The notes under the pieces were generated by a model. It ran no database searches and was not told the origin of the DNA. It worked only from the letters and a program-made list of their open reading frames with translations. Of a DNA stretch of 64,000 nt, positions 1 through 7,272 are shown piece after piece (the first letter of the stretch is position 1; every line of letters begins with the position of its first letter). The stretch spans positions 1 through 64,000 of the forward strand of contig NZ_BOMG01000115.1 of NCBI RefSeq assembly GCF_016862075.1, written 5' to 3'. The stretch comes from Actinoplanes couchii (lineage in GTDB: Bacteria; Actinomycetota; Actinomycetes; Mycobacteriales; Micromonosporaceae). The position numbers were made by a program, and so were the translations under genes.

Positions 1-87
1 AATCAGGCCCTGCCGGACGAAACTGGCCTCGACCCGTTCTCGGACCTGCGGGCTCGCCAGGTTCTGGTCTTGGTGCCGGTCCACTGA
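1..87 (+). CDS. possible 3' end of a CDS entering from the left edge
   Basis: Frame 1 is open from the window edge to a TGA at 85-87 (28 codons, ending in LVLVPVH). The composition is compatible with coding, but the piece is too short to assign. It may be the tail of a gene whose body lies outside the window, or chance. Confidence 0.2.
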   Translation, partial: NQALPDETGLDPFSDLRARQVLVLVPVH

Positions 88-140
88 TCTCCTGCTCACG
101 TCGTGGTGCGGTGACGGCGGCTGTCGGCGCGGGCCGGACG

Positions 141-746
141 CTATCCGATCAGCAGCACGACACCGATCACCATCATCGCCGCCCCGGAGAAACGGGTCAC
201 GGCCCGCGCGGCCGCCGGCCGGGCCCGCAGCACTTTGCGGGCGCCGGTGCCGACCGCGGTGTAGATCACCGCGCAGCTGGCCATGTGCACCAGGCCGAGC
301 AGTCCGATCTGAGCGGCCAGCGGCCAGCCGGCCGTCGGGCGGGTGAACTGCGGCAACAACGCGAGGAACAGCAGCAGCGCCTTCGGGTTCAGGCCGCTGA
401 TCCCGAGCCCTTTGACCGCCTGACGCAGCCGGGACTCGGCGGCCTCGGCCGTGCCGCTCTGCGGCGTCGACGGCCGCATCAACGTGCTGATCCCGAGCCA
501 GACCAGATAGGCGGCACCCGCCATTGTCAGCACCGTCAACACCAGCGGAGAACGGGCGACCAGCGCCGCCACGCCTGCTGCCACGACTGCCGTCACCAGC
601 AGGTAGCCGGCCAGCATCCCGCCGACCGCGGGCAGCACCGTGCGGTAGCGCAGCCCGGCCGCGATCGCATAGGCCCAGTCGGCTCCAGGGGTGATCACGA
701 GCAGGAACGACACCGCCCAGAACGCGGCGATGGTGCTGACGGCCAT
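141..746 (-). CDS. LysE/RhtB-family amino-acid exporter
   Basis: A 201-residue inner-membrane protein of the usual LysE/RhtB length. The N-terminal helix runs into the family-typical stretch FLLVITPGADWAYAI, and several further hydrophobic helices follow, including a segment near the C-terminus (MMVIGVVLLIG). Family members export basic or neutral amino acids or their analogues by proton antiport; the substrate cannot be read from sequence. A strong Shine-Dalgarno (GGAAGGA) precedes the ATG. It is divergent from an Lrp/AsnC regulator 128 bp away, the classic arrangement for an exporter induced by its amino-acid substrate through an Lrp-type activator such as LysG/LrpC-like proteins. Regulation is inferred from that context. 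Confidence 0.9.
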   Translation of the reverse strand: MAVSTIAAFWAVSFLLVITPGADWAYAIAAGLRYRTVLPAVGGMLAGYLLVTAVVAAGVAALVARSPLVLTVLTMAGAAYLVWLGISTLMRPSTPQSGTAEAAESRLRQAVKGLGISGLNPKALLLFLALLPQFTRPTAGWPLAAQIGLLGLVHMASCAVIYTAVGTGARKVLRARPAAARAVTRFSGAAMMVIGVVLLIG

Positions 747-874
747 GAAAAGTTCCTTCCTCCGCAGCCCACCTCAAGAGGGGTGATGCTCTAGTAGAAA
801 GGCTAGGCGCGGAGAGCCGGAAGGTGTTCTCAACGATCTCGCCGACTGGCAGTAGTTGAGGCAGAATCTTCTCC

Positions 875-1327
875 ATGGACGCCGTTGACCGCAAAATCCT
901 TGCCGAGCTGCAACAGGACGGCCGGTTGACCGTCACCGAGCTCGCCGAACGCGTCGGGCTGAGCGTCTCGCCCTGCCACCGGCGGCTGCGCGCGCTCGAA
1001 CAAGCCGGCGCGATCGACAGCTACCGCGCTCACCTCAACGCCGCCGCGCTCGGGCTGACCTTCGAGGCCCTGGTCTTCGTCACCATGCACGGCGCCGACC
1101 GCGCCACCGTCGACGCCTTCGAGCGGGCCGTCGAGGCTGTCCCGCACATCCAGCAGGCCCAACGACTGTTCGGCGACCCCGACTACCTCCTGCGTGTAGT
1201 CACCCGCGACCTGCCGGCCTTCCAGGCGATCTACGACGACCAACTCGCCACCCTGCCCGGCGTCCAACGCCTGCGATCAACCCTGGTCATGAAGACCGTC
1301 GTCGAGAACCGGCCGCTGCACCTCTGA
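875..1327 (+). CDS. Lrp/AsnC-family transcriptional regulator
   Basis: A 150-residue protein, the normal Lrp length. Residues 1-60 form an AsnC-type winged helix-turn-helix (DRKILAELQQDGRLT, then ELAERVGLS and CHRRLRALE). Residues 70-145 form the RAM ligand-binding domain with the typical GDPDYLLRVV strand and a final arginine-rich strand. Proteins of this family form octamers and respond to amino acids. Placement divergent to the LysE exporter suggests that it controls that gene. The start is the ATG following CTTCTCC; the ribosome site is weak. Confidence 0.92.
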   Translation: MDAVDRKILAELQQDGRLTVTELAERVGLSVSPCHRRLRALEQAGAIDSYRAHLNAAALGLTFEALVFVTMHGADRATVDAFERAVEAVPHIQQAQRLFGDPDYLLRVVTRDLPAFQAIYDDQLATLPGVQRLRSTLVMKTVVENRPLHL

Positions 1328-1706
1328 CCAACCCGGCGCCCTGGTGTCGAAACTCGCGGACACGAGATCCGCCGATGATCACGCGGTGTCGAAAGAGGCG
1401 TTCAAACGGTGTCGAGATCCGCGGAGATAGCCAGACGGCCGCGCTGGCAGCCGGATCTCACCCGATACTTCCGCCTCCGCAGAGGCCACTCACGCCGCAA
1501 ATCAGCAGATCAGAGCCTTGCCGCCGGACTACACAGTAGCCCTGGGTGCACGCCTTCGGTGCCGTTTCAAGACCGCGTACTCCGATGGGCTGCGCCGCGA
1601 CGAGACCCGGATGCTGGACGCGACCGACCACGCCGGCAACCTGATCCTGCTGGTGGACGACGTGAGGACTGGCTCCGCCGTCCGGACGCCGTCCACCCGG
1701 GACCGA
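1328..1706. other. intergenic stretch with repeated GGTGTCGA octamers
   Basis: No gene is supported here. The octamer GGTGTCGA occurs at 1343-1350, 1385-1392 and 1408-1415, and CGAGATCCGC occurs at 1363-1372 and 1413-1422. About 60 codons of the + strand from 1518 have a coding-like composition but run without a stop into the antisense of the next gene. It may be a decayed gene or mobile-element end; I cannot assign it. Confidence 0.3.
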
Positions 1707-2918
1707 TCAGTGCGGGTGCGGCAGTGGATAGTCGGGGAGGGTGAGCCCGGCCGCCGCCGAGGACGGCAGTGCGCGGTCCGCGAGGCCGCTCAGCGCGCGG
1801 GTCGCGGCGAGGCGGTGGGCGCCCTGCAGCACCGCCAGGCCCCAGCGGGACTTCGGCAGGGCCGCCGCGGGTACGCCCGGCGGAACCCTCTGCGTCTTCT
1901 CGATGTGCGGCCGCAGCCGTTGCTCGTAGGCGCGGAACGCGCGGGCCGGGTCGAACGCGCCGCCGCGGTCCCGCTCGACGGTGATCTCGCCCGCCAGCAC
2001 GTACGCCCCGAGCAGCGCCAGCGAGGTGCCCATCCCGGTCGGGGCGCCCCACGCGGTGTCGCCGACGATCGCGACGCGGCCCTCGGACCAGTGGGGCGTG
2101 CGCACCTGCTCGACCCGTTCGAAGTAGAACTCGGCCGGCCGCGCGGCGAAGCCGTCCAGGATTCGCTCGGTCTCCCAGCCCACTCCGGCGAAGCGCGTGC
2201 GCAGCACCGCGATCTGCGCCTCGACGTCGAGCCGGTTCAGCCCCAGCGGCGGCGCCAGGAACGCCAGCGCCGCCCGCATCGTCCCGATGTTGTCCGGCCG
2301 GAGCGAGGCGACGCGGCTGCCGGTGGTGGTCAGCCAGCGCCACCACCGGTCGTCGGTGCCGGCCCGGTCGATCGTGCCGTACGCCACGTACTGACCGAGG
2401 TCCCGATAGTCGGCCTGCGAGGTGAAGGCCAGATCGCGGGTCCGGGACCGGCGGCCCTCGGCGATCACCAGCAGGTCGTAGCGCTCCCGGCGGCCGGCCG
2501 CGCTGACCACGTCGACCCCGTGCTCGTCCTGGTCCACCAGGACCAGGTGGTCGCCGTAGCGGTGCTCGGCCTCGGCGGCCGTGGCGCGCAGCAGCAGGTG
2601 GGAGAGCTGACCGCGCAGGATCTCCAGCTCCGCGGTAGGCCCGTCCCGTCCTGGCCGCACCGGTACCGAGGCGTAGACGGTGCCGTCCGGGCGCAGGAAC
2701 CGGGTTCCGAGCTCTCCGGTGCTCGCACCGGCCACCGAGTCGCGTAGTCCCATACGTCGCAGGGCTTCGTGGCCGGCGCCACGGACGTCGACGTTCTGCC
2801 CGGCGCTGCGGGCTTGCGCGGCACGCTCCAGCAGGGTCACCGAGAAACCCGCCCGCTGCAGCCCGAGTGCTACCGCGGGTCCGGCGATGCTGCCGCCGGT
2901 GATCAACACCTTCATCAT
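1707..2918 (-). CDS. FAD-dependent aromatic-ring type monooxygenase
   Basis: A 403-residue class A flavoprotein monooxygenase (PHBH/TetX-like). The N-terminal Rossmann FAD motif reads GGSIAG at residues 8-13, followed by VALGLQRAGFSVTLLER. A conserved Arg/Gly segment lies in the middle. The second FAD motif is GDTAWGAPTGMGTSLAL around residue 290, where GD contacts the flavin ribose. These enzymes use NAD(P)H and O2 to hydroxylate small aromatics or drugs; the substrate is unknown. Two adjacent ATGs (2918, 2915) follow AAAGG; either could be used. It is divergent from a MarR regulator 61 bp away, which probably represses it. Confidence 0.9.
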   Translation of the reverse strand: MMKVLITGGSIAGPAVALGLQRAGFSVTLLERAAQARSAGQNVDVRGAGHEALRRMGLRDSVAGASTGELGTRFLRPDGTVYASVPVRPGRDGPTAELEILRGQLSHLLLRATAAEAEHRYGDHLVLVDQDEHGVDVVSAAGRRERYDLLVIAEGRRSRTRDLAFTSQADYRDLGQYVAYGTIDRAGTDDRWWRWLTTTGSRVASLRPDNIGTMRAALAFLAPPLGLNRLDVEAQIAVLRTRFAGVGWETERILDGFAARPAEFYFERVEQVRTPHWSEGRVAIVGDTAWGAPTGMGTSLALLGAYVLAGEITVERDRGGAFDPARAFRAYEQRLRPHIEKTQRVPPGVPAAALPKSRWGLAVLQGAHRLAATRALSGLADRALPSSAAAGLTLPDYPLPHPH

Positions 2919-2937
2919 TTACCTTTTCTGAAAAGCT

Positions 2938-2973
2938 ACTTTCGGGTGAAGCTACTACACGCCCGAGTAAAGT
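2938..2973. promoter_or_regulatory. imperfect inverted repeat between monooxygenase and MarR genes
   Basis: ACTTTCGGGTG at 2938-2948 faces CGCCCGAGTAAAGT at 2960-2973. This imperfect dyad sits in the 61-bp divergent promoter region. MarR proteins bind such dyads between divergent genes, so it is a candidate operator. The same stretch also holds a direct repeat, AGCTACT, at 2934-2940 and 2950-2956. Confidence 0.4.
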
Positions 2974-2979
2974 GCACAC

Positions 2980-3477
2980 ATGGCCGACTCGCTCTTCAGG
3001 CCCGGCCGACGGGCCAGGGTCCTGCTCCTGCTGCGCTCCTACACGGACGCCCACGTCGAGCTGACCCGGCACCTGGCACGGGAGCTGGGGGTGCACCACA
3101 ACGACGCGGTAGCGCTCGCGGAGATCCTGTGGGCCGAGAGCACGCAGAGCCCGCTCTCGCCCGCCCGCCTGGCCGACCGCATCGGATTCACCTCCGGCGC
3201 CACGGCGAACCTGCTGAATCGGCTGGAGGTCGCCGGTCTCGTCGTCCGCAGCCGGGAGGACTCGGACCGGCGAGTGATCCGGCTGCGCCTCACGCCGCAG
3301 GCCCGCACGCGGACCGAGGAGTTCTTCGTCCCGACCGGCGAGCGTGTCGACCGGGTGCTGGACGGCTATGACGACGACACCCTGGGCCAGATCGAACAGC
3401 TGCTCACCGACGTGGTCGAAGCCACGGCGGCGCGAAACGCGGGACTGCGGTCGGCCCAGAGGCCCAGCGCCGACTGA
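2980..3477 (+). CDS. MarR-family transcriptional regulator
   Basis: A 165-residue MarR protein. The helical N-terminus is followed by a winged helix at about residues 55-115 (LSPARLADRIGFTSGATANLLNRLE, split here only for description as recognition helix TSGATANLL) and the wing DSDRRVIRLRLT, where the DxR wing signature is intact. A C-terminal dimerisation helix ends the protein. Such repressors usually release DNA on binding phenolics or drugs, which fits the divergent FAD monooxygenase next door. The ATG start sits inside a GTGCACAC context with no strong ribosome site, so a leaderless or near-leaderless transcript is possible. Confidence 0.9.
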   Translation: MADSLFRPGRRARVLLLLRSYTDAHVELTRHLARELGVHHNDAVALAEILWAESTQSPLSPARLADRIGFTSGATANLLNRLEVAGLVVRSREDSDRRVIRLRLTPQARTRTEEFFVPTGERVDRVLDGYDDDTLGQIEQLLTDVVEATAARNAGLRSAQRPSAD

Positions 3478-3788
3478 CTCGCGGTCTTTTCAGACCACCG
3501 CCGCGGTACGCCGGACGCGCCACAACCGTCGAACCCGGGACGCGGAGACGGCTGTCGAGCGACAGGTTGATGTCACCGCCCGGATGCCGGCGGTCCATCG
3601 GAAGTCCGGGGCGTTGCAGCCGCCGAGCGGCCACGGTCAGCAACGGTTTGAGAATCGCGAGCCGGGAAAATGCCTCGACCGTGCGGCGGGCAGGCCTCGC
3701 ATACCGAACGGCTGTGCTTCCCGGGCGATCGTGGGTCTACCCGACATTCCGGCCCGTCGGGCGTGATGCGGGTCATCGTTGAAACTAG
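3478..3788. other. intergenic region, no gene seen
   Basis: No reading frame here has supporting features. A short hairpin (GGTCT 3483-3487, loop TTTC, AGACC 3492-3496) right after the MarR stop may be a weak terminator. The right end leads into the promoter of the DJ-1/PfpI gene. Confidence 0.4.
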
Positions 3789-3803
3789 TAGACCAGTCGT
3801 CTA
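3789..3803. promoter_or_regulatory. TetR (NemR-like) operator upstream of the DJ-1/PfpI gene
   Basis: TAGACCAGTCGTCTA has half-sites TAGAC and GTCTA around a 5-bp centre. The reverse complement of this element differs by one base from the element at 4666-4680 in front of the adjacent TetR gene. Two such copies, one before each gene, mark the probable operators of that regulator. Confidence 0.65.
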
Positions 3804-3850
3804 GGGTTCGGATGTGGCCGACACGGGTCGCCGTGACGAAAGGTTCCACC

Positions 3851-4543
3851 ATGAACGTGCTGGTCGTTCTGACCTCCCACGAGGAATTGGGCACCACGGG
3901 CCGCAAGACCGGCTTCTGGCTGGAGGAGCTCGCGGCGCCGTACTACCGGCTCAAGCAGGCCGGTGCGACGATCACCCTGGCCTCGCCGAAGGGCGGCCGC
4001 CCGCCGCTGGATCCCAAGAGCAACGAGCCCGACTCCCAGACCGACGACACCCGCCGGTTCGAGGCGGACGCCGAGGCGTCGGCCGCACTGGACTCGACCG
4101 TGGTCCTGAGCACGGTCGACCCGGCCGACTACGACGCCGTGTTCTACCCGGGCGGGCACGGCCCCCTGTGGGACCTGGCCGAGGACGGCGACTCGCGGAA
4201 CATCATCGAGACCACCCTGCGCTCGGGCAAGCCGGTCGCGCTCGTCTGCCACGCGCCGGGCGTGCTCCGGCACGTCACCGCCGAGGACGGCTCGCCGCTG
4301 GTGCAGGGCCGTCCGGTGACCGGCTTCACCAACAGCGAGGAGGAGGGTGTCGGCCTGACCGAGGTCGTGCCGTTCCTCGTCGAGGACATGCTCAAGGCCA
4401 ACGGTGGCGTCTACTCCAAGGGTGCCGACTGGGGCTCCTATGTGGTGCGCGACGGTCTGCTGATCACCGGTCAGAACCCCGCCTCGTCAGCCGAGGCCGC
4501 CGACGTCCTGCTGGCGGTGCTCGACGAGCTCGCCACCGCCTGA
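3851..4543 (+). CDS. DJ-1/PfpI-family protein (Hsp31/glyoxalase III-like)
   Basis: A 230-residue cytoplasmic protein of the class-I glutamine-amidotransferase-like fold. The N-terminus (LVVLTSHEELGTTGRKTGFWLEE) matches the Hsp31-like branch, in which the Glu near residue 23 belongs to the active site. The nucleophile elbow reads LVCHAPG with Cys133-His134, followed by TGFTNSEEEG. Relatives act as glutathione-independent glyoxalase III on methylglyoxal and/or as chaperone-deglycases. AAAGG precedes the ATG at 3851; an upstream in-frame start at 3779 would read through the operator and is less likely. A matching operator and the downstream NemR-like TetR suggest induction by reactive electrophiles. 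Confidence 0.9.
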   Translation: MNVLVVLTSHEELGTTGRKTGFWLEELAAPYYRLKQAGATITLASPKGGRPPLDPKSNEPDSQTDDTRRFEADAEASAALDSTVVLSTVDPADYDAVFYPGGHGPLWDLAEDGDSRNIIETTLRSGKPVALVCHAPGVLRHVTAEDGSPLVQGRPVTGFTNSEEEGVGLTEVVPFLVEDMLKANGGVYSKGADWGSYVVRDGLLITGQNPASSAEAADVLLAVLDELATA

Positions 4544-4608
4544 CCGCTGTTCGTCCGTCCTCGCCGCCCGGTTCAACCAGGCCCTGGACGACTGAATCAC
4601 CACCTGAC

Positions 4609-4637
4609 GAGGGCTGCCGGTAACGCCGGCGGCCCTC
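4609..4637 (+). terminator. strong intrinsic-type hairpin after the DJ-1/PfpI gene
   Basis: GAGGGCTGCCGG (4609-4620), loop TAACG, CCGGCGGCCCTC (4626-4637): 12 base pairs with a single G-T wobble. It lies 66 bp past the stop codon and before the TetR operator, so it separates the two transcripts. There is no long U-tract, as is usual in actinobacteria. Confidence 0.7.
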
Positions 4638-4665
4638 GTTACGTTCCCGGACTCCTCCGCCCTTC

Positions 4666-4680
4666 TAGACGACCGGTCTA
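4666..4680. promoter_or_regulatory. TetR (NemR-like) operator upstream of its own gene
   Basis: TAGACGACCGGTCTA is a palindrome 21 bp before the TetR ATG. It is the inverted counterpart of 3789-3803 with one mismatch. It implies autoregulation together with control of the DJ-1/PfpI gene. Confidence 0.65.
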
Positions 4681-4701
4681 ATCGCTGGGTAGTCTTGCCC
4701 C

Positions 4702-5295
4702 ATGGCGACCAGGAATCTCAACCGCGACACGCGCATGGAACTGCTGCTCGCCGCCGAGCGAGCCTTCGCGCACAAGGGTTATGCCGCGGTCGGGATCAAC
4801 GAGGTGCTGTCCAGCGTGGGCGTGCCGAAAGGCTCCTTCTACCACTACTTCAGCTCCAAGGACGCCTTCGGCGAAGCGGTGATCGAACGGTACTTCGAGC
4901 AGTACCTGGCCGAGATGGACGAGATCCTCACCAACGCCGATCAGGACGGGGCCTCGAAGATCCTGGCCTACTTCGCGTCCTGGCAGGCCTCGCAGAGCTT
5001 CGGTGACTGCGAAGGCAAATGCCTGGCGGTAAAGCTCGGCGCCGAGGTCGCGGACATGTCCGAGCCCATGCGCCTGGCCCTGAGAACCGGCACCACGCAG
5101 ATCACCGACCGTCTCGAGAACGCGATCCGCGGCGCCGCCGCCGACGGTTCCTCCCCGTTCACCGGCGACGCCCGGACGACCGCTGAGGCCCTGTACCAAC
5201 TGTGGCTCGGCGCCAGCGTCATGGCCAAGATCCAGCGGAGCCTGGCCCCCTTGGACGCCGCGACCACGGTGACCCGCCAACTGCTCGGCATCTGA
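4702..5295 (+). CDS. TetR/AcrR regulator, NemR-like electrophile sensor
   Basis: A 197-residue TetR protein. The N-terminal helix-turn-helix spans about residues 10-55 (VGINEVLSSVGVPKGSFYHYF). The C-terminal half has the family stretch CEGKCLAVKLGAEVADMSE with Cys103 and Cys107, and Lys176 lies in the last helices (SVMAKIQ). In E. coli NemR the redox switch is Cys106 with Lys175, and both positions are matched here within one residue. NemR derepresses genes for methylglyoxal, quinone and bleach detoxification. The paired operators at 3789 and 4666 and the adjacent DJ-1/PfpI gene fit that role. Naming it NemR-like is family inference. Confidence 0.88.
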   Translation: MATRNLNRDTRMELLLAAERAFAHKGYAAVGINEVLSSVGVPKGSFYHYFSSKDAFGEAVIERYFEQYLAEMDEILTNADQDGASKILAYFASWQASQSFGDCEGKCLAVKLGAEVADMSEPMRLALRTGTTQITDRLENAIRGAAADGSSPFTGDARTTAEALYQLWLGASVMAKIQRSLAPLDAATTVTRQLLGI

Positions 5296-5458
5296 CGGCG
5301 ATTCGGGTGCCGACGCACCGGCAGATTCCGTCCAGGTGTTGCTGTCGATGGCGGGAATGATGGTAGCCAGGGTATGCGACACCTAGGCTAAACGTGGCCT
5401 TCATATCCCGGTTCTTCTCGGCGATGCTGGATTCACGCCAGGAAGAGGGGAGGTCGAC

Positions 5459-5548
5459 ATGGACAACGAAAGACTCGGTGAATATTTTCCGCACCGGCTC
5501 ATTCCATTCCGGCTCCGGCCTGTACCCGGAAATCAGAAGTTCGCCTGA
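5459..5548 (+). CDS. short ORF (29 aa) with a near-perfect ribosome site
   Basis: ATG at 5459 follows GGGGAGG at 5447-5453 with ideal spacing and encodes 29 residues (MDNERLGEYFPHRLIPFRLR, then PVPGNQKFA) before TGA. It ends 78 bp upstream of the SDR gene in the same direction. It could be a leader peptide or a small protein; no family is recognised. The rest of 5296-5626 holds no other gene I can support. Confidence 0.35.
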   Translation: MDNERLGEYFPHRLIPFRLRPVPGNQKFA

Positions 5549-5626
5549 TTCTCCCTGCTTTCATCAATCACCTGGGAAAACGCGGACATCTCCGCATGCC
5601 CGAAATCGGCAATCGTAAGGAACCCC

Positions 5627-6379
5627 GTGAACATCAGCGGAAACACTGTCTTCATCCCCGGCGCCACCTCCGGCATCGGCCTCGGCCTCGCGCTGCGCCT
5701 GCACGCCAAGGGCAACACCGTCATCGTCGGCGGCCGGCGCACCGCCCTGCTCGAGCAGATCGCCGCCGCGCACCCCGGCATCGGCACCGTCACCATCGAC
5801 GTCACCGACCCGGCATCGATCACCGCGGCCCGCGACGAACTCGCCACCCGCTACCCGGCCCTGGACGCCCTGATCACCATGGCCGGCATCATGGAGCCGG
5901 AGGACCTGCGCGACCCGGCGTCCCTGGATGTCGCCGAGCGCACCGTCACCCTGAACCTGCTCGGCACGATACGCCTGGTCAACGCGTTCCTGCCCGGGCT
6001 GCTCGCTCAGCCCGCCGCAACGGTCATGACGGTCAGTTCGGGCCTGGCGTATGTGCCGCTGCCGGCGACGCCGACCTACAACGCCACCAAGGCGGCGGTC
6101 CACTCCTTCACCGAAAGCCTGCGCGTGCAGCTCACCCAGAGCGATGTCCAGGTGATCGAGCTGGTGCCGCCGGCCACCCGGACCACCCTGATGAACCAGC
6201 AGAACTCCGACGTGGCGATGCCTCTGGAGGAGTTCCTCGACGAGGTCATGAGCCTGCTCGAAACCGATCCCCAGGCCGAGCAGATCCTGGTCGAGCGGGT
6301 CAAGTGGCAGCGCAACGCCGAGGCCGAGGGCCGCTACGCCGACGTGCTGGGCGTGCTCAGCGGCCGCTACCGCTCCTGA
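5627..6379 (+). CDS. SDR-family oxidoreductase (DltE-like)
   Basis: A 250-residue classical short-chain dehydrogenase. The cofactor motif is GATSGIG at residues 12-18; GGRR at the end of beta-2 suggests NADP(H). The NAG-equivalent reads TMAGIM. The catalytic Ser is in VSSGLAY and the YxxxK motif is YNATK. The C-terminus follows the DltE/YciK pattern. GTG at 5627 is the start, preceded by AAGGA. It heads a same-strand run with an aldo/keto reductase and a PQQ-type sugar dehydrogenase, so a shared role in carbonyl or sugar redox chemistry is plausible. The substrate is unknown. Confidence 0.9.
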   Translation: MNISGNTVFIPGATSGIGLGLALRLHAKGNTVIVGGRRTALLEQIAAAHPGIGTVTIDVTDPASITAARDELATRYPALDALITMAGIMEPEDLRDPASLDVAERTVTLNLLGTIRLVNAFLPGLLAQPAATVMTVSSGLAYVPLPATPTYNATKAAVHSFTESLRVQLTQSDVQVIELVPPATRTTLMNQQNSDVAMPLEEFLDEVMSLLETDPQAEQILVERVKWQRNAEAEGRYADVLGVLSGRYRS

Positions 6380-6438
6380 TCCCCGCGGCGGCCGGATCCC
6401 CACCCGGCCGCCGCACCCTCCGGCAACGAACGGCACCC

Positions 6439-7257
6439 ATGGAAACCACCATCACGGTGCCCGGCGGGCACCGCATTCCCCGGCTCGGCTTCGGCACCTA
6501 CCAGATCGCCCCGCACGACACCGAACAGCTCGTCAGCGTGGCACTACGGGCGGGCTACCGGCACATCGACACCGCCCGCTACTACCGCAACGAGGCCGGT
6601 GTCGGCGCCGCCGTACAGGCCAGCGGCCTCGCCCGGGACAGCATCTGGATCACCAGCAAGCTCCCGATCGGCGCGGACGACACCGACGACGTGAACCGGG
6701 CCATCGACGCGACCGTCGACGCGCTCGGCACCCACGTCGATCTCTACCTCATCCACTGGCCGATGCCCCGGCGCAACCGTTATCCGCGGACCTGGCAGGC
6801 CTTGCGGGCGGCTCAGGCCGACGGACGGCTGTCCGGTATCGGCGTCTCCAACTTCCACCAGGCTCAGCTCGATCGGATCCTCGCCGGCGGCGGCCCGCCC
6901 CCGATGGTCCACCAGATCGAGGCCCACCCGCACCTGGCCAACAACGACCTGCGGCAGTACGGCGCCCAGCACGGCATCGCCACCGCGGCCTGGTCGCCGC
7001 TCGGTGCCGGTTCCGTCCTGCGCGACCCGGCCATCCAGTCGGTCGCCCGGGAACTCGGCCGCACGCCGGCACAGATCATCATCCGCTGGCACCTGCAACG
7101 CGGCGACATCGTCCTGCCGAAAGCCAGTTCGCCGCAGCGCATCGCGGACAACGCCGCGGTGTTCGACTTCTCCCTCGACCCCCACCAGATGGCGCGCATC
7201 GACCGGCTCGACCGCGGCGAGGAGGGCCGCACCGGCCCGCACCCGGAACGTCTCTGA
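6439..7257 (+). CDS. aldo/keto reductase
   Basis: A 272-residue TIM-barrel AKR. The N-terminal hairpin LGFGTYQ is present. The catalytic tetrad is visible as Asp and Tyr in HIDTARYYRNE, Lys in ITSKLP and His in LYLIHWP. GIGVSNF and the C-terminal NADP-binding stretch VLPKASSPQRIADN are intact. It reduces aldehydes or ketones with NADPH; the specificity is not readable. The chosen ATG starts METTITVPGG, matching family N-termini; the frame is open further upstream across the end of the SDR gene, but that part is not coding. It is 59 bp after the SDR stop and probably co-transcribed. Confidence 0.9.
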   Translation: METTITVPGGHRIPRLGFGTYQIAPHDTEQLVSVALRAGYRHIDTARYYRNEAGVGAAVQASGLARDSIWITSKLPIGADDTDDVNRAIDATVDALGTHVDLYLIHWPMPRRNRYPRTWQALRAAQADGRLSGIGVSNFHQAQLDRILAGGGPPPMVHQIEAHPHLANNDLRQYGAQHGIATAAWSPLGAGSVLRDPAIQSVARELGRTPAQIIIRWHLQRGDIVLPKASSPQRIADNAAVFDFSLDPHQMARIDRLDRGEEGRTGPHPERL

Positions 7258-7272
7258 CCCGAAGGACCACCT

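Noticed and set aside
1343..1422. IS ends suggested by the repeated GGTGTCGA octamers
   Set aside because: No transposase remnant or paired inverted ends could be found, so it is listed only as an unexplained intergenic repeat.
1567..3099. 510-codon minus-strand frame over the monooxygenase and MarR genes
   Set aside because: Arg/Pro-rich shadow in the wrong frame; the flavoprotein motifs are in another frame.
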